Positions 12,471 through 26,545 of a DNA stretch of 64,000 nt are shown here, one piece after another. The translations under genes were made by a program, and so were the position numbers. Within the stretch, counting starts at the first letter, position 1. Each line of letters begins with the position of its first letter. The stretch spans positions 21,305,933 to 21,369,932 of the forward strand of contig OY282608.1 in NCBI GenBank assembly GCA_958298945.1, given 5' to 3'. Origin of the DNA: Atherix ibis. Its lineage: Eukaryota > Arthropoda > Insecta > Diptera > Athericidae. The notes under the pieces are model-generated. The model did not search any database. It saw only the letters and a program-made list of their open reading frames with translations, and was not told the DNA's origin.

Positions 12471-13262
12471 CCAACAAGCCAACAAACCAACAAACTAACA
12501 AACCAACAAACCAACAAGCCAACAAACCAACAAGCCAACAAACCAACAAACCAACAAACCAAGTAACCAAAAAGCCAACAAACTAACAAACCAATAAGCC
12601 AACAAGCCAACAAACCAACAAACCAACAAAGCAACAAGCCAACAAGCCAACAAATCAACAAACCAAAAAACCAACGAACCAACAAACCAACAAACCAACA
12701 AACCAACAAACCAACAAGCCAACAAGCCAACAAACCAACAAACCAACAAACCAACAAGCCAACAAGCCAACAAGCCAACAAACCAACAAACCAACAAACC
12801 AACAAGCCAACAAACCAACAAGCCAACAAGCCAACAAGCCAACAAACCAACAAACCAACAAAGCAACAAACCAAAAAACCAACAAACCAAAAAACCAACA
12901 AACCAACAAACCATCAAACGAACAAAGCAACAAGCCAACAAGCCAACAAACCAACAAACCAACAAGCCAACAAACCAACAAACCAACAAGCCAACAAGCC
13001 AACAAACCAACAAACCAACAAACCAACAAGCCAACAAACCAACAAACCAACAAGCCAACAAACCAACAAACCAACAAACCAACAAACCAACAAGCCAACA
13101 AGCTAACAAACCAACAAACCAACAAGCCAACAAACCAACAAACCAACAAGCCAACAAACCAACAAACCAACATGCCAACAAACCAACAAACTAAGTAACC
13201 AACAAGCCAACAAACCAACAAACCAACAAACCAACAAGCCAACAAGCCAACAAACCAACAAA

Positions 13263-14113
13263 CCAACAAACCAACAAACCAAGTAACCAACAAACCAAAA
13301 AACCATCAAACGAACAAAGCAACAAACCAACAAACCAAAAAACCAACAAGCCAACAAACCAACAAACAAATAAACCAACAAACCAACAAACAAATAAACC
13401 AACAAACCAACAAACCAACAAACCAACAAACCAACAAACCAAAAAACCAACAAACCAACAAACCAACAAGCCAACAAGCCAACAAACCAACAAGCCAACA
13501 AGCCAACAAACCAACAAACCAACAAACCAACAAACCAACAAACCAACAAACCAACAAACCAACAAACCAACAAGCCAACAAACCAACAAATAAATAAACC
13601 AACAAACCAAAAAACCAACAAACCAACAAACCAACAAACCAACAAGCCAACAAACCAACAAACAAATAAACCAACAAACCAACAAACCAACAAACCAACT
13701 AACCAAAAAACCAACAAACCAACAATCCAACAAGCCAACAAACCAACAAACTAACAAACCAACAAACGAACTAATCAACAAACCAGCAAACTAAGTAACC
13801 AACAAGCCAACAAACCAACAAACCAACAAGCCAACAAGCCAACAAACCAACAAACCAACAAGCCAACAAACCAACAAACCAACAAACTAACAAACCAACA
13901 AACCAACAAACCAACAAACCAACAAGCCAACAAACCAACAAACAAATAAACCAACAAACCAAAACACCAACAAACCAACAAACCAACAAGCCAACAAACC
14001 AACAAACCAACAGACCAGCAAACCAAGTAACCAACAAGCCAACAAACCAACAAACCAAAAACCGACAAGCCAACAAACCAACAAACCAACAAACCAACAA
14101 GCCAAAAAACCAA
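13263..14113. repeat. Duplication E, copy 2
   Basis: Partner of 11080-11930 at 2,183 bp. The match ends near 14113, where ACAACAAA and CTAACAAG units appear. About 100 bp further on, the copy of the window's left end begins. Confidence 0.85.
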
Positions 14114-14208
14114 CAAACCAACAAAACAACAAACTAACAAGCCAACAAGCCAACAAGCCAACAAGCCAACAAACCAACAAACCAACAAACCAACAAGCCA
14201 ACAAACCA

Positions 14209-16157
14209 ACAAACCAACAAACCAACAAGCCAACAAACCAACAAACCAACAAACCAAGTAACCAAAAAGCCAACAAACTAAAAAACCAACAAGCCAACAA
14301 GCCAACAAGCCAACAAGCCAACAAACCAACAAACCAACAAGCCAACAAACCCACAAAACAAAAAAGCCAACAAACCAACAAACCAACAAACCAAAAAACC
14401 AACAAACCAACAAACCAACAAACCAACAAACCAACAAACCAACAAGCCAACAAACCAACAAACCAACAAACCAACAAACCAAGTAACCAAAAGGCCAACA
14501 AACTAACAAACCAACAAGCCAACAAGCCAACAAGCCAACAAACCAACAAGCCAACAAACCAACAAACCAACAAAGCAACAAGCCAACAAGCCAACAAACC
14601 AACAAACCAACAAACCAAGTAACCAAAAGGCCAACAAACTAACAAACCAACAAGCCAACAAGCCAACAAACCAACAAGCCAACAAACCAACAAACCAACA
14701 AACCAACAAACCAACAAACCAACAAACCAACAAACCAACAAACCAACAAACCAACATGCCAACAAACCAACAAACTAAGTAACCAACAAGCCAACAAACC
14801 CACAAACCAACAAACCAACATGCCAACAAACCAACAAACTAAGTAACCAAAAAGCCAACAAACCAACAAACCAACAAGCCAGCAAGCCAACAAACCAACA
14901 AACCAATAAACCAACAAGCCAACAAGCCAACAAGCCAACAAACCAACAAACCAACAAACCAACAAGCCAACAAACCAACAAACCAACAAGCCAACAAACC
15001 AACAAACCAACAAACCAACAAACCAACAAGCCAACAAGCCAACAAACCAACAAACCAACAAACCAACAAAGCAACAAGCCAACAAGCCAACAAACCAACA
15101 AACCAATAAACCAACAAGTTAACAAACCAACAAGCCAACAAACCAACAAACCAACAAGCCAACAAGCCAACAAACCAACAAACCAACAAACCAACAAATC
15201 AACAAACCAACAAACCAACAAACTAAGTAACCAAAAAGCCAACAAACTAACAAACCAACAAGCCAACAAGCCAACAAACCAACAAACCAACAAAGCAACA
15301 AACCAACAAACCAACAAACCAACAAACCAGCAAGCCAACAAGCCAACAAACCAACAAACCAACAAGCCAACAAGCCAACAAACCAACAAACCAACAAAGC
15401 AACAAACCAACAAACCAACAAACCAACAAACCAACAAACCAACAAGCCAACAAGCCAACAAACCAACAAACTAAGAAACCAACAAACGAACTAACCAACA
15501 AACCAACAAGCCAACAAGCCAACAAACCAACAAACCAACAAACCAACAAACCAAGTAACCAACAAGCCAACAAACCAACAAACCAACAAGCCAACAAGCC
15601 AACAAACCAACAAACCAACAAGCCAACAAACCAACAAACCAACAAGCCAACAAACCAACAAACCAACAAACCAAAAAACCAACAAACCAACAAACCAACA
15701 AACCAACATACCAAGTAACCAAAAAGCCAACAAACTGACAAACCAACCAGCCAACAAACCAACAAGCCAACAAGCCAACAAACCAACAAACCAACAAAGC
15801 AACAAACCAACAAACCAACAAACCAACAAACCAACAAGCCAACAAACCAACAAACTAACAAACCAACAAACGAACTAACCAACAAACCAACAAGCCAACA
15901 AGCCAACAAACCAACAAACCAACAAACCAACAAACCAACAAACCAAGTAACCAAAAAGCCAACAAACTAACAAACCAACAAGCCAACAAGCCAACAAACC
16001 AACAAACCAACAAACCAGCAAGCCAACAAACCAACAAACAAATAAACCAACAAACCAACAAACCAACAAACCAACAAACCAAAAAACCAACAAACCAAAA
16101 AACTAACAAACCAACAAGCCAACAAGCCAACAAACCAACAAACTAACAAACCAACAA
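14209..16157. repeat. Right copy of the dispersed duplication (partner 75-2055)
   Basis: Matches 75-2055 at an offset of 14,134 then 14,102 bp. It includes the 9-bp unit at 14358-14366. The offset remainder (6 modulo 8) equals the eleven 7-bp units and one 9-bp unit counted between the copies. A unit containing GTTAAC (15118-15123) is present here and not in the left copy. Confidence 0.85.
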
Positions 16158-16357
16158 ACGAACTAACCAACAAACCAACAAGCCAACAAGCCAACACCCC
16201 AACAAACCAACAAACCAACAAACTAAGTAACCAACAAGCCAACAAACCAACAAACCAGCAAGCAAACAAACCAACAAACCAACAAACCAACAAACCAACA
16301 AGCCAACAAACCAACAAACAAATAAACCAACAAACCAAAAAACCAATAAACCAACAA
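15150..16357. repeat. HOR pair F, copy 1 (period 1208, later 1200 bp)
   Basis: Positions 15150-16395 match 16358-17595 directly head to tail, at 1,208 bp and then 1,200 bp after one unit is lost near 17300. It shares the rare units CTGACAAA (near 15732 and 16940), CCAACCAG, and CCAGCAAG followed by CAAACAAA (near 16256 and 17456). Confidence 0.9.
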
Positions 16358-17595
16358 ACCAACAAGCCAACAAGCCAACAAACCAACAAACCAACAAACC
16401 AACAAATCAACAAACCAACAAACCAACAACCTAAGTAACCAAAAAGCCAACAAACTAACAAACCAACAAGCCAACAAGCCAACAAACCAACAAACCAACA
16501 AAGCAACAAACCAACAAACCAACAAACCAACAAACCAGCAAGCCAACAAGCCAACAAACCAACAAACCAACAAGCCAACAAGCCAACAAACCAACAAACC
16601 AACAAAGCAACAAACCAACAAACCAACAAACCAACAAACCAACAAACCAACAAGCCAACAAGCCAACAAACCAACAAACTAAGAAACCAACAAACGAACT
16701 AACCAACAAACCAACAAGCCAACAAGCCAACAAACCAACAAACCAACAAACCAACAAACCAAGTAACCAACAAGCCAACAAACCAACAAACCAACAAGCC
16801 AACAAGCCAACAAACCAACAAACCAACAAGCCAACAAACCAACAAACCAACAAGCCAACAAACCAACAAACCAACAAACCAAAAAACCAACAAACCAACA
16901 AACCAACAAACCAACATACCAAGTAACCAAAAAGCCAACAAACTGACAAACCAACCAGCCAACAAACCAACAAGCCAACAAGCCAACAAACCAACAAACC
17001 AACAAAGCAACAAACCAACAAACCAACAAACCAACAAACCAACAAGCCAACAAACCAACAAACTAACAAACCAACAAACGAACTAACCAACAAACCAACA
17101 AGCCAACAAGCCAACAAACCAACAAACCAACAAACCAACAAACCAAGTAACCAAAAAGCCAACAAACTAACAAACCAACAAGCCAACAAGCCAACAAACC
17201 AACAAACCAACAAACCAGCAAGCCAACAAACCAACAAACAAATAAACCAACAAACCAACAAACCAACAAACCAACAAACCAAAAAACCAACAAACCAAAA
17301 AACTAACAAACCAACAAGCCAACAAGCCAACAAACCAAGAAACTAACAAACCAACAAACGAACTAACCAACAAACCAACAAGCCAACAAGCCAACACACC
17401 AACAAACCAACAAACCAACAAACTAAGTAACCAACAAGCCAACAAACCAACAAACCAGCAAGCAAACAAACCAACAAACCAACAAACCAACAAACCAACA
17501 AGCCAACAAACCAACAAACAAATAAACCAACAAACCAAAAAACCAATAAACCAACAAACCAACAAGCCAACAAACCAACAAACCAACAAACCAAA
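16358..17595. repeat. HOR pair F, copy 2
   Basis: Second copy of the 1.2-kb tandem pair. Because copy 1 overlaps 14209-16157, most of this material exists at least four times in the window (near 1145, 3368, 15247 and 16455). The match ends at a CCAAAAAA unit followed by the unique unit CAGAGTAA near 17599. Confidence 0.9.
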
Positions 17596-18889
17596 AAACA
17601 GAGTAACCAACAAGCCAACAAACCAACAAACCAACAAGCTAACAAGCAAACAAACCAACAAACCAACAAGCCAACAAACCAACAAATCAACAAGCCAACA
17701 AACCAACAAACCAACAAACCAAAAAACCAACAAACCAACAAACCAAAAAACCAACAAACCAACAAACCAACAAACCAAGTAACCAACAAGCCAACAAACC
17801 AACAAACCAAAAACTAACAAGCCAACAAACCAACAAACCAACAAGCCAACAAACCAACAAACCAACAAACCAACAAACCAATAAGCCAACAAACCAACAC
17901 ACCAACAAACCAACAAGACAACAAACCAACAAACCAACAAACCAAGTAACCAAAAAGCCAACAAACTAACAAACCAACAAGCCAACAAGCCAACAAGCCA
18001 ACAAACCAACAAACCAACAAGCCAACAAACCAACAAACCAACAAGCCAACAAACCAACAAACCAACAAACCAAAAACTAACAAACCAACAAACCAACAAA
18101 CCAACAAACCAACAAACCAACAAGCCAACAAACCAACAAACCAACAAACCAAGTAACCAAAAGGCCAACAAACTAACAAACCAACAAGCCAACAAGCCAA
18201 CAAACCAACAAACCAAGTAACCAAAAAGCCAACAAACTAACAAACCAACAAGCCAACAAGCCAACAAACCAACAAGCCAACAAAGCAACAAAGCAACAAA
18301 CCAACAAACCAACAAACCAACAAACCAACAAACCAACAAGCCAACAAGCCAACAAACCAACAAACCAACAAGTCAACAAACCAACAAACCAACAAACCAA
18401 CAAAGCAACAAACCAACAAACTAACAAACCAACAAACGCACTAACCAACAAACCAACAAGCCAACAAGCCAACAAACCAACAAACTAACAAACCAACAAA
18501 CCAACAAACCAACAAACCAAGTAACCAACAAGCCAACAAACCAACAAGCCAACAAGCCAACAAGCCAACAAACAAACAAACCAACAAGCCAACAAACCAA
18601 CAAACCAACAAACCAACAAACCAACAAACCAACAAACCAACAAACCAACAAACCAAGTAACCAAAAAGCCAACAAACTAACAAACCAACAAGCCAACAAA
18701 CCAACAAGCCAACAAACCAACAAACCAACAAGCCAACAAACCATTAAACCAACAAAGCAACAAACCAACAAACCAACAACCCAACAAACCAACAAACCAA
18801 CAAGCCAACAAACCAACAAACTAACAAACCAACAAACGAACTAAAAAACAAACCAACAAGCCAACAAGCCAACAAACCAACAAACCAAC
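17596..18889. repeat. Array segment with two 7-bp units, no clear long copy
   Basis: Ordinary array. It holds two 7-bp CCAAAAA units at 17807-17813 and 18070-18076, both followed by CTAACAA. Single odd units include CCAACACA near 17895, CGCACTAA near 18437 and CCATTAAA near 18742. I did not find a long near-identical partner elsewhere in the window. Confidence 0.65.
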
Positions 18890-20170
18890 AAACCAACAAA
18901 CCAAGTAACCAAAAAGCCAACAAACTAACAAACAAACAAACCAACAAGCCAACAAACCAACAAACCAACAAACCAGCAAGCCAACAAACCAACAAACAAA
19001 TAAACCAACAAACCAACAAGCCAACAAACCAACAAACCAACAAACCAAAAAACCAACAAATCAAAAAACCAACAAACCAACAAGCCAACAAGCCAATAAA
19101 CCAACAAACTAACAAACCAACAAACGAACTAACCAACAAACCAACAAGCCAACAAGCCAACAAACCAACAAACCAACAAACCAACAAACCAACAAACTAA
19201 GTAACCAACAAGCCAACAAACCAACAAATCAACAAGCCAACAAACCAACAAACCAACAAACCAACAAGCCAACAAGCCAACAAACCAACAAACAAATAAA
19301 CCAACAAACCAAAAAACCAACAAACCAACAAACCAACAAGCCAACAAACCAACAAACCAACAAACCATCAAACCAAGTAACCAACAAGCCAACAAACCAA
19401 CAAACCAACAATCCAACAAGCCAACAAACCAACAAACCAACAAGCCAACAAACCAACAAACCAACAAGCCAACAAACCAACAAACCAACAAACCAAAAAA
19501 CCAACAAACCAACAAACCAACAAACTAACAAACCAACAAACCAACAAACCAACAAGCCAACAAACCAACAAACCAATAAACCAACAAACCAAGTAACCAA
19601 AAAGCCAACAACCTAACAAACCAACAAGCCAACAAGCCAACAAACCAACAAACCAACAAACCAACAAACCAAGTAACCAAAAAGCCAACAAACTAACAAA
19701 CAAACAAGCCAACAAGCCAACAAACCAACAAACCAACAAACCAGCAAGCCAACAAACCAACAAACAAATAAACCAACAAACCAACAAGCCAACAAACCAA
19801 CAAACCAACAAATTAAAAAACCAACAAACCAAAAAACCAACAAACCAACAAGCCAACAAGCCAACAAACCAACAAACTAACAAACCAACAAACGAACTAA
19901 CTAACAAACCAACAAGCCAACAAGCCAACAAACCAACAAACCAACAAACTAAGTAACCAACAAGCCAACAAACCAACAAACCAACAAGCCAACAAACCAA
20001 CAAACCAACAAACCAACAAATCAACAAACCAACAAACAAATAAACCAACAAACCAAAAAACCAACAAACCAACAAACCAACAAGCCAACAAACCAACAAA
20101 CCAACCAACCATCAAACCAAATAACCAACAAGCCAACAAACCAACAAACCAACAAGCCAACAAGCCAACA
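18890..20170. repeat. Tandem pair of about 750 bp
   Basis: Positions 18890-19430 match 19658-20170. The offset falls from 768 to 752 to 744 bp as whole units are lost. Shared markers are CCAAGTAA with CTAACAAA then CAAACAA-type units (18901 and 19669), CTAAGTAA (19197 and 19949), CAAATAAA (19293 and 20037) and CCATCAAA (19365 and 20109). Divergence is visibly greater than in the 2,380-bp pair, so the duplication is probably older. Confidence 0.75.
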
Positions 20171-21529
20171 AACCAACAAACCAACAAGCCAACAAACCAA
20201 CAAACCAACAAGCCAACAAACCAACAAACCAACAAACCAAAAAACCAACAAACCAACAAACCAACAAACCAACAAACCAACAAACCAACAAGCCAACAAA
20301 CCAACAAACCAATAAACCAACAAACCAAGTAACCAAAAAGCCAACAACCTAACAAATCAACAAGCCAACAAGCCAACAAACCAACAAGCCAACAAACCAA
20401 CAAACCAACAAAGCAACAAGCCAACAAGCCAACATATCAACAAACCAACAAGCCAACAAACCAACAAACCAACAAGCCAACAAGCCAACAAACCAACACA
20501 CCAAGTAACCAAAAAGCCAACAAACTAACAAACCAACAAGCCAACAAGCCAACAAATCAACAAACCAACAAACCAACAAGCCAAGAAACCAACAAACAAA
20601 TAAACCAATAAACTAAAAAACCAACAAACCAACAAACCAACAAACCAACAAACCAAAAAACCAACAAACCAACAAGCCAACAAGCCAACAAACCAACAAA
20701 CTAACAAACCAACAAACGAACTAACCAACAAACCAACAAACCAACAAACCAACAAGCCAACAAACCAACAAACCAACAAACCAAAAAGCCAACAAGCCAA
20801 CAAACCAACAAACCAACAAACCAAAAAACCAAAAAGCCAACAAACTTACAAACCAACAAGCCAACAAGCCAACAAACCAACAAACCAACAAGCCAACAAG
20901 CCAACAAACCAACAAACCAACAAAGCAACAAACCAACAAACCAACAAACCAACAAACCAACAAACCAACAAGCCAACAAGCCAAGAAACCAACAAACTAA
21001 CAAACCAACAAACGAACTAACCAACAAACCAACAAATCAACAAGCCAACAAGCCAACAAACCAACAAACCAACAAACCAACAAACCAAGTAACCAACAAG
21101 CCAACAAACCAACAAACCAACAAGCCAACAAGCCAACAAACCAACAAACCAACAAGCCAACAAACCAACAAACCAACAAGCGAACAAACCAACAAACCAA
21201 CAAACTAAAAAACCAACAAACCAATAAACCAACAAATCAACAAACCAACAAGCCAACAAACCAACAAACCAACAAACCAACAAGCCAAGTAACCAAAAAG
21301 CCAACAAACTAACAAACCAACAAGCCAACAAACCAACAAGCCAACAAGCCAACAAACCAACAAACCAACAAAGCAACAAACCAACAAACCAACAAACCAA
21401 CAAGCCAACAAACCAACAAACCAACAAACCAACAAACCAAGTAACCAAAAAGCCAACAAACTAACACCCCAACAAACGAACTAACCAACAAACTAACAAG
21501 CCAACAAGCCAACAAACCAACAAACCAAC
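20170..21529. repeat. HOR pair G, copy 1 (period 1360 to 1376 bp)
   Basis: Matches 21530-22890 head to tail. The offset is 1,360 bp over most of its length and 1,376 bp near the right end, where two units have been gained. Shared rare units are CTAACAAA after CCAACAAC (20348 and 21708), TCAACAAA after CCAACATA (near 20435 and 21795), CCAAGAAA, and CTAACACC near 21471 and 22847. Confidence 0.85.
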
Positions 21530-22890
21530 AAACCAACAAACCAACAAGCCAACAAACCAACAAACCAACAAGCCAACAAACCAACAAACCAACAAACCAA
21601 AAAACCAACAAACCAACAAACCAACAAACCAACAAACCAACAAACCAACAAGCCCACAAACCAACAAACCAATAAACCAACAAACCAAGTAACCAAAAAG
21701 CCAACAACCTAACAAACCAACAAGCCAACAAGCCAACAAACCAACAAGCCAACAAACCAACAAACCAACAAAGCAACAAGCCAACAAGCCAACATATCAA
21801 CAAACCAACAAGCCAACAAACCAACAAACCAACAAGCCAACAAGCCAACAAACCAACACACCAAGTAACCAAAAAGCCAACAAACTAACAAACCAACAAG
21901 CCAACAAGCCAACAAATCAACAAACCAACAAACCAACAAGCCAAGAAACCAACAAACAAATAAACCAATAAACTAACAAACCAACAAACCAACAAACCAA
22001 CAAACCAACAAACCAAAAAACCAACAAACCAACAAGCCAACAAGCCAACAAACCAACAAACTAACAAACCAACAAACGAACTAACCAACAAACCAACAAA
22101 CCAACAAACCAACAAGCCAACACACCAACAAACCAACAAACCAAAAAGCCAACAAGCCAACCAACCAACAAACCAACAAACCAAAAAACCAAAAAGCCAA
22201 CAAACTAACAAACCAACAAGCCAACAAGCCAACAAACCAACAAACCAACAAGTTAACAAGCCAACAAACCAACAAACCAACAAAGCAACAAACCAACAAA
22301 CCAACAAACCAACAAACCAACAAACCAACAAGCCAACAAGCCAAGAAACCAACAAACTAACAAACCAACAAACGAACTAACCAACAAACCAACAAATCAA
22401 CAAGCGAACAAGCCAACAAACCAACAAACCAACAAACCAACAAACCAAGTAACCAACAAGCCAACAAACCAACAAACCAACAAGCCAACAAGCCAACAAA
22501 CCAACAAACCAACAAGCCAACAAACCAACAAACCAACAAGCGAACAAACCAACAAACCAACAAACCAAAAAACCAACAAACCAATAAACCAACAAACCAA
22601 CAAACCAACAAACCAACAAGCCAACAAACCAACAAACCAACAAACCAACAAACCAAGTGACCAAAAAGCCAACATTCTAACGAACCAACAAGCCAACAAA
22701 CCAACAAGCCAACAAGCCAACAAACCAACAAACCAACAAAGCAACAAACCAACAAACCAACAAACCAACAAGCCAACAAACCAACAAACCAACAAACCAA
22801 CAAACCAACAAACCAAGTAACCAAAAAGCCAACAAACTAACACCCCAACAAACGAACTAAACAACAAACTAACAAGCCAACAAGCCAACA
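21530..22890. repeat. HOR pair G, copy 2
   Basis: Second copy of the 1.36-kb pair. It carries an unusual run of changes near 22672-22686 (CCAACATT, CTAACGAA) not seen in copy 1, and a CAAGTGA variant of the CCAAGTAA unit near 22656. Confidence 0.85.
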
Positions 22891-23104
22891 AACTAACAAA
22901 CCAACAAACCAACAAACCAAGTAACCAACAAGCCAACAAACCAACAAACCAACAAGCCAACAGGCCAACAAACCAACAAACCAACAAGCCAACAAGCCAA
23001 CAAGCCAACAAACGAACAAACCAACAAGCCAACAAGCCAACAAACCAAAACACCAAGTAACCAAAAAGCCAACAAACTAACAAACCAACAAGCCAACAAG
23101 CCAA

Positions 23105-23790
23105 CAAACCGACAAACCAACAAGCCAACAAACCAACAAACAAATAAACCAACAAACAAACAAACCAACAAATCAACAAACCAACAAACCAAAAAACCAA
23201 CAAACCAACAAGCCAACAAGCCAAAAACCAACAAACTAACAAACCAACAAACGAACTAACCAACAAACCAACAAACCAACAAACCAACAAGCCAACAAGC
23301 CAACAAACCAATAAACCAACAAGCCAACAAGCCAACCAACCAACAAACCAACAAACCAAAAAACCAAAAAGCCAACAAACTGACAAACCAACAAGCTAAC
23401 AAACCAACAAGCCAACAAGCCAACAAACCAATAAACCAACAAAGCAACAAACCGACAAACCAACAAGCCAACAAACCAACAAACAAATAAACCAACAAAC
23501 AACCAAACCAACAAATCAACAAACCAACAAACCAAAAAACCAACAAACCAACAAGCCAACAAGCCAAAAACCAACAAACTAACAAACCAACAAACGAACT
23601 AACCAACAAACCAACAAACCAACAAACCAACAAGCCAACAAGCCAACAAACCAACAAACCAACAAGCCAACAAGCCAACCAACCAACAAACCAACAAACC
23701 AAAAAACCAAAAAGCCAACAAACTGACAAACCAACAAGCTAACAAACCAACAAGCCAACAAGCCAACAAACCAATAAACCAACAAAGCAA
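23105..23790. repeat. Two tandem copies of a 343-bp unit
   Basis: Copies lie at 23105-23447 and 23448-23790. Each carries the 7-bp CCAAAAA unit (23221 and 23564), then motif P2, then CTGACAAA. The period of 343 is 43 units minus one base, as expected for one 7-bp unit per copy. Differences are few, for example CCAATAAA against CCAACAAA near 23310 and 23653. Confidence 0.9.
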
Positions 23791-24529
23791 CAAACCAACA
23801 AACCAACAAACCAACAAACCAACAAACCAACAAGCCAACAAGCCAACAAACTAACAAACTAACAAACCAACAAACAAACTAACCAACAAACCAACAAGCC
23901 AACAAGCCAACAAACCAACAAACCAACAAACCAACAAACCAAGTAACCAACAAGCCAACAAACCAACAAACCAACAAACCAACAAACCAACAAACCAAAA
24001 AACCAACAAACCAACAAACCAACAAACCAACAAACCAACAAGCCAGCAAACCAACAAACCAACAAACCAACAAACCAAGTAACCAAAAAGCCAACAAACT
24101 AACAAACCAACAAGCCAACAAACCAACAAACCAACAAGCCAACAAACCAACAAACCAACAAACCAACAAACCAAGTAACAAAAAAGCCAACAAACTAACA
24201 AACCAACAAACGAACTAACCAACAAACCAACAAGCCAACAAGCCAACAAACCAACAAACCAACAAACCAACAAACCAACAAACCAAGTAACCAACAAGCC
24301 AACAAACCAACAAACCAACAAGCCAACAAGCCAACAAACCAACAAACCAACGAGCCAACAAACCAACAAACCAACAAGCCAACAAACCAACAAACCAACA
24401 AACCAACAAACCAACAAACCAAAAAACCAACAAACCAACAAACCAACCAACCAACAATCCAACAAGCCAACAAACCAACAAACCAACAAGCCAACAAGCC
24501 AACAAACCAACAAACCAAAAAGCCAACAA
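23791..24529. repeat. Array segment, no long partner found
   Basis: Ordinary array with motif P1 (near 23940, 24077) and motif P2 (near 24195). An unusual CAAAAAAG unit follows CCAAGTAA near 24171. No unique sequence was seen. Confidence 0.6.
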
Positions 24530-26545
24530 ACTAACAAACCAACAAACCAACAAACCAACAAACCAACAAACCAACAAACCAACAAACCAACAAGCCAACA
24601 AACCAACAAACTAACAAACCAACAAACGAACTAACCAACAAACCAACAAGCCAACAAGCCAACAAACCAACAAACCAACAAACCAACAAACCAAGTAGCC
24701 AAAAAGAAAACAAACTAACAAACAAACAAGCCAACAAGCCAACAAACCAACAAACCAACAAACCAGCAAGCCAACAAACCAACAAACCAAAAAACCAACA
24801 AACCAACAAGCCAACAAGCCAACAAACCAACAAACTAACAAACCAACAAACGAACTAGCCAACAAACCAACAAGCCAACAAGCCAACAAACCAACAAACC
24901 AACAAACCAACAAACCAACAATCCAACAAGCCAACAAAATAACAAACCAACAAACCAACAAACCAAGTAACCAAAAAGGCAACAAACTAACAAACCAACA
25001 AACCAACAAACCAACAAGCCAACAAGCCCACAAACCAACAAAGCAACAAACCAACAAACCAACAAACCAACAAACCAACAAACCAACAAACCAACAAACC
25101 AACAAGCCAACAAACCAACAAACTAACAAACCAACAAACGAACTAACCAACAAACCAACAAGCCAACAAGCCAACAAACCAACAAACCAACAAACCAACA
25201 AACCAAGTAGCCAAAAAGAAAACAAACTAACAAACAAACAAGCCAACAAGCCAACAAACCAACAAACCAACAAACCAGCAAGCCAACAAACCAACAAACC
25301 AAAAAACCAACAAACCAACAAGCCAACAAGCCAACAAACCAACAAACTAACAAACCAACAAACGAACTAGCCAACAAACCAACAAGCCAACAAGCCAACA
25401 AACCAACAAACCAACAAACCAACAAACCAACAAACTAAGTAACCAACAAGCCAACAAGCCAACAAACCAACAAACCAACAAGCCAACAAACCAACAAACC
25501 AACAAATCAATAAGCCAACAAACCAACAAACAAATAAACCAACAAACCAAAAAACCAACAAACCAACAAACCAACAAGCCAACAAGCCAACAAACCAACA
25601 AACGAACAAAGTAACAAACCAACAAACCAACAAAGCAACAAGCCAACAAGCCAACAAACCAACAAACCAACAAGCCAACAAACCAACAAACCAACAAGCC
25701 AACAAACCAACAAACTAAGTAACCAACAAGCCAACAAGCCAACAAACCAACAAACCAACAAGCCAACAAACCAACAAACCAACAAATCAATAAGCCAACA
25801 AACCAACAAACAAATAAACCAACAAACCAAAAAACCAACAAACCAACAAACCAACAAGCCAACAAGCCAACAAACCAACAAACGAACAAAGTAACAAACC
25901 AACAAACCAACAAAGCAACAAGCCAACAAGCCAACAAACCAACAAACCAACAAGCCAACAAACCAACAAACCAACAAGCCAACAAGCCAACAAACCAACA
26001 AACCAAGTAACCAAAAAGCCAACAAACTAACAAACCAACAAGCCAACAAGCCAACAAACCAACGTACCAACAAACCAACAAACCAACAAGCCAACAAACC
26101 AACAAACAAATAAACCAACAAACCAACAAAGCAACAAACCAACAAACCAACAAACCAACAAACCAACAAACCAACAAACCAACAAGCCAACAAGCCAACA
26201 AACCAACAAACTAACAAAGTAACAAACGAACTAACCAACAAACCAACAAGCCAACAAGCCAACAAACCAACAAACCAACAAACCAACAAACCAAGTAACC
26301 AACAAACCAACAAACCAACAAGCCAACAAACCAACAAACTAACAAACCAACAAACGAACTAACCAACAAACCAACAAGCCAACAAGCCAACAAACCAACA
26401 AACCAACAAACCAACAAACCAAGTAGCCAAAAAGAAAACAAACTAACAAACAAACAAGCCAACAAGCCAACCAACCAACAAACCAACAAACCAAAAAACC
26501 AAAAAGCCAACAAACCAACAAACCAAAAAGCCAACAAACTAACAA
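24530..26545. repeat. HOR pair I, copy 1 (2,016-bp unit)
   Basis: Matches the stretch starting at 26546 at 2,016 bp (252 units, no 7-bp units). About 24611-25425 appears identical to 26627-27441. The family marker is CCAAGTAG, CCAAAAAG, AAAACAAA at 24691 and 25203 in this copy, 512 bp apart, so the HOR itself contains 512-bp sub-repeats. Position 26419 carries a further marker. Confidence 0.9.
25435..25994. repeat. Two tandem copies of a 280-bp unit
   Basis: Positions 25435-25714 and 25715-25994 agree over about 275 bp with no difference that I could find. Both include the CCAATAAG-type unit after TCAA and the rare pair CGAACAAA, GTAACAAA. The corresponding place in the second 2,016-bp copy (27451-27730) has a single copy, so this duplication or its loss happened after the 2-kb duplication. 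Confidence 0.9.
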
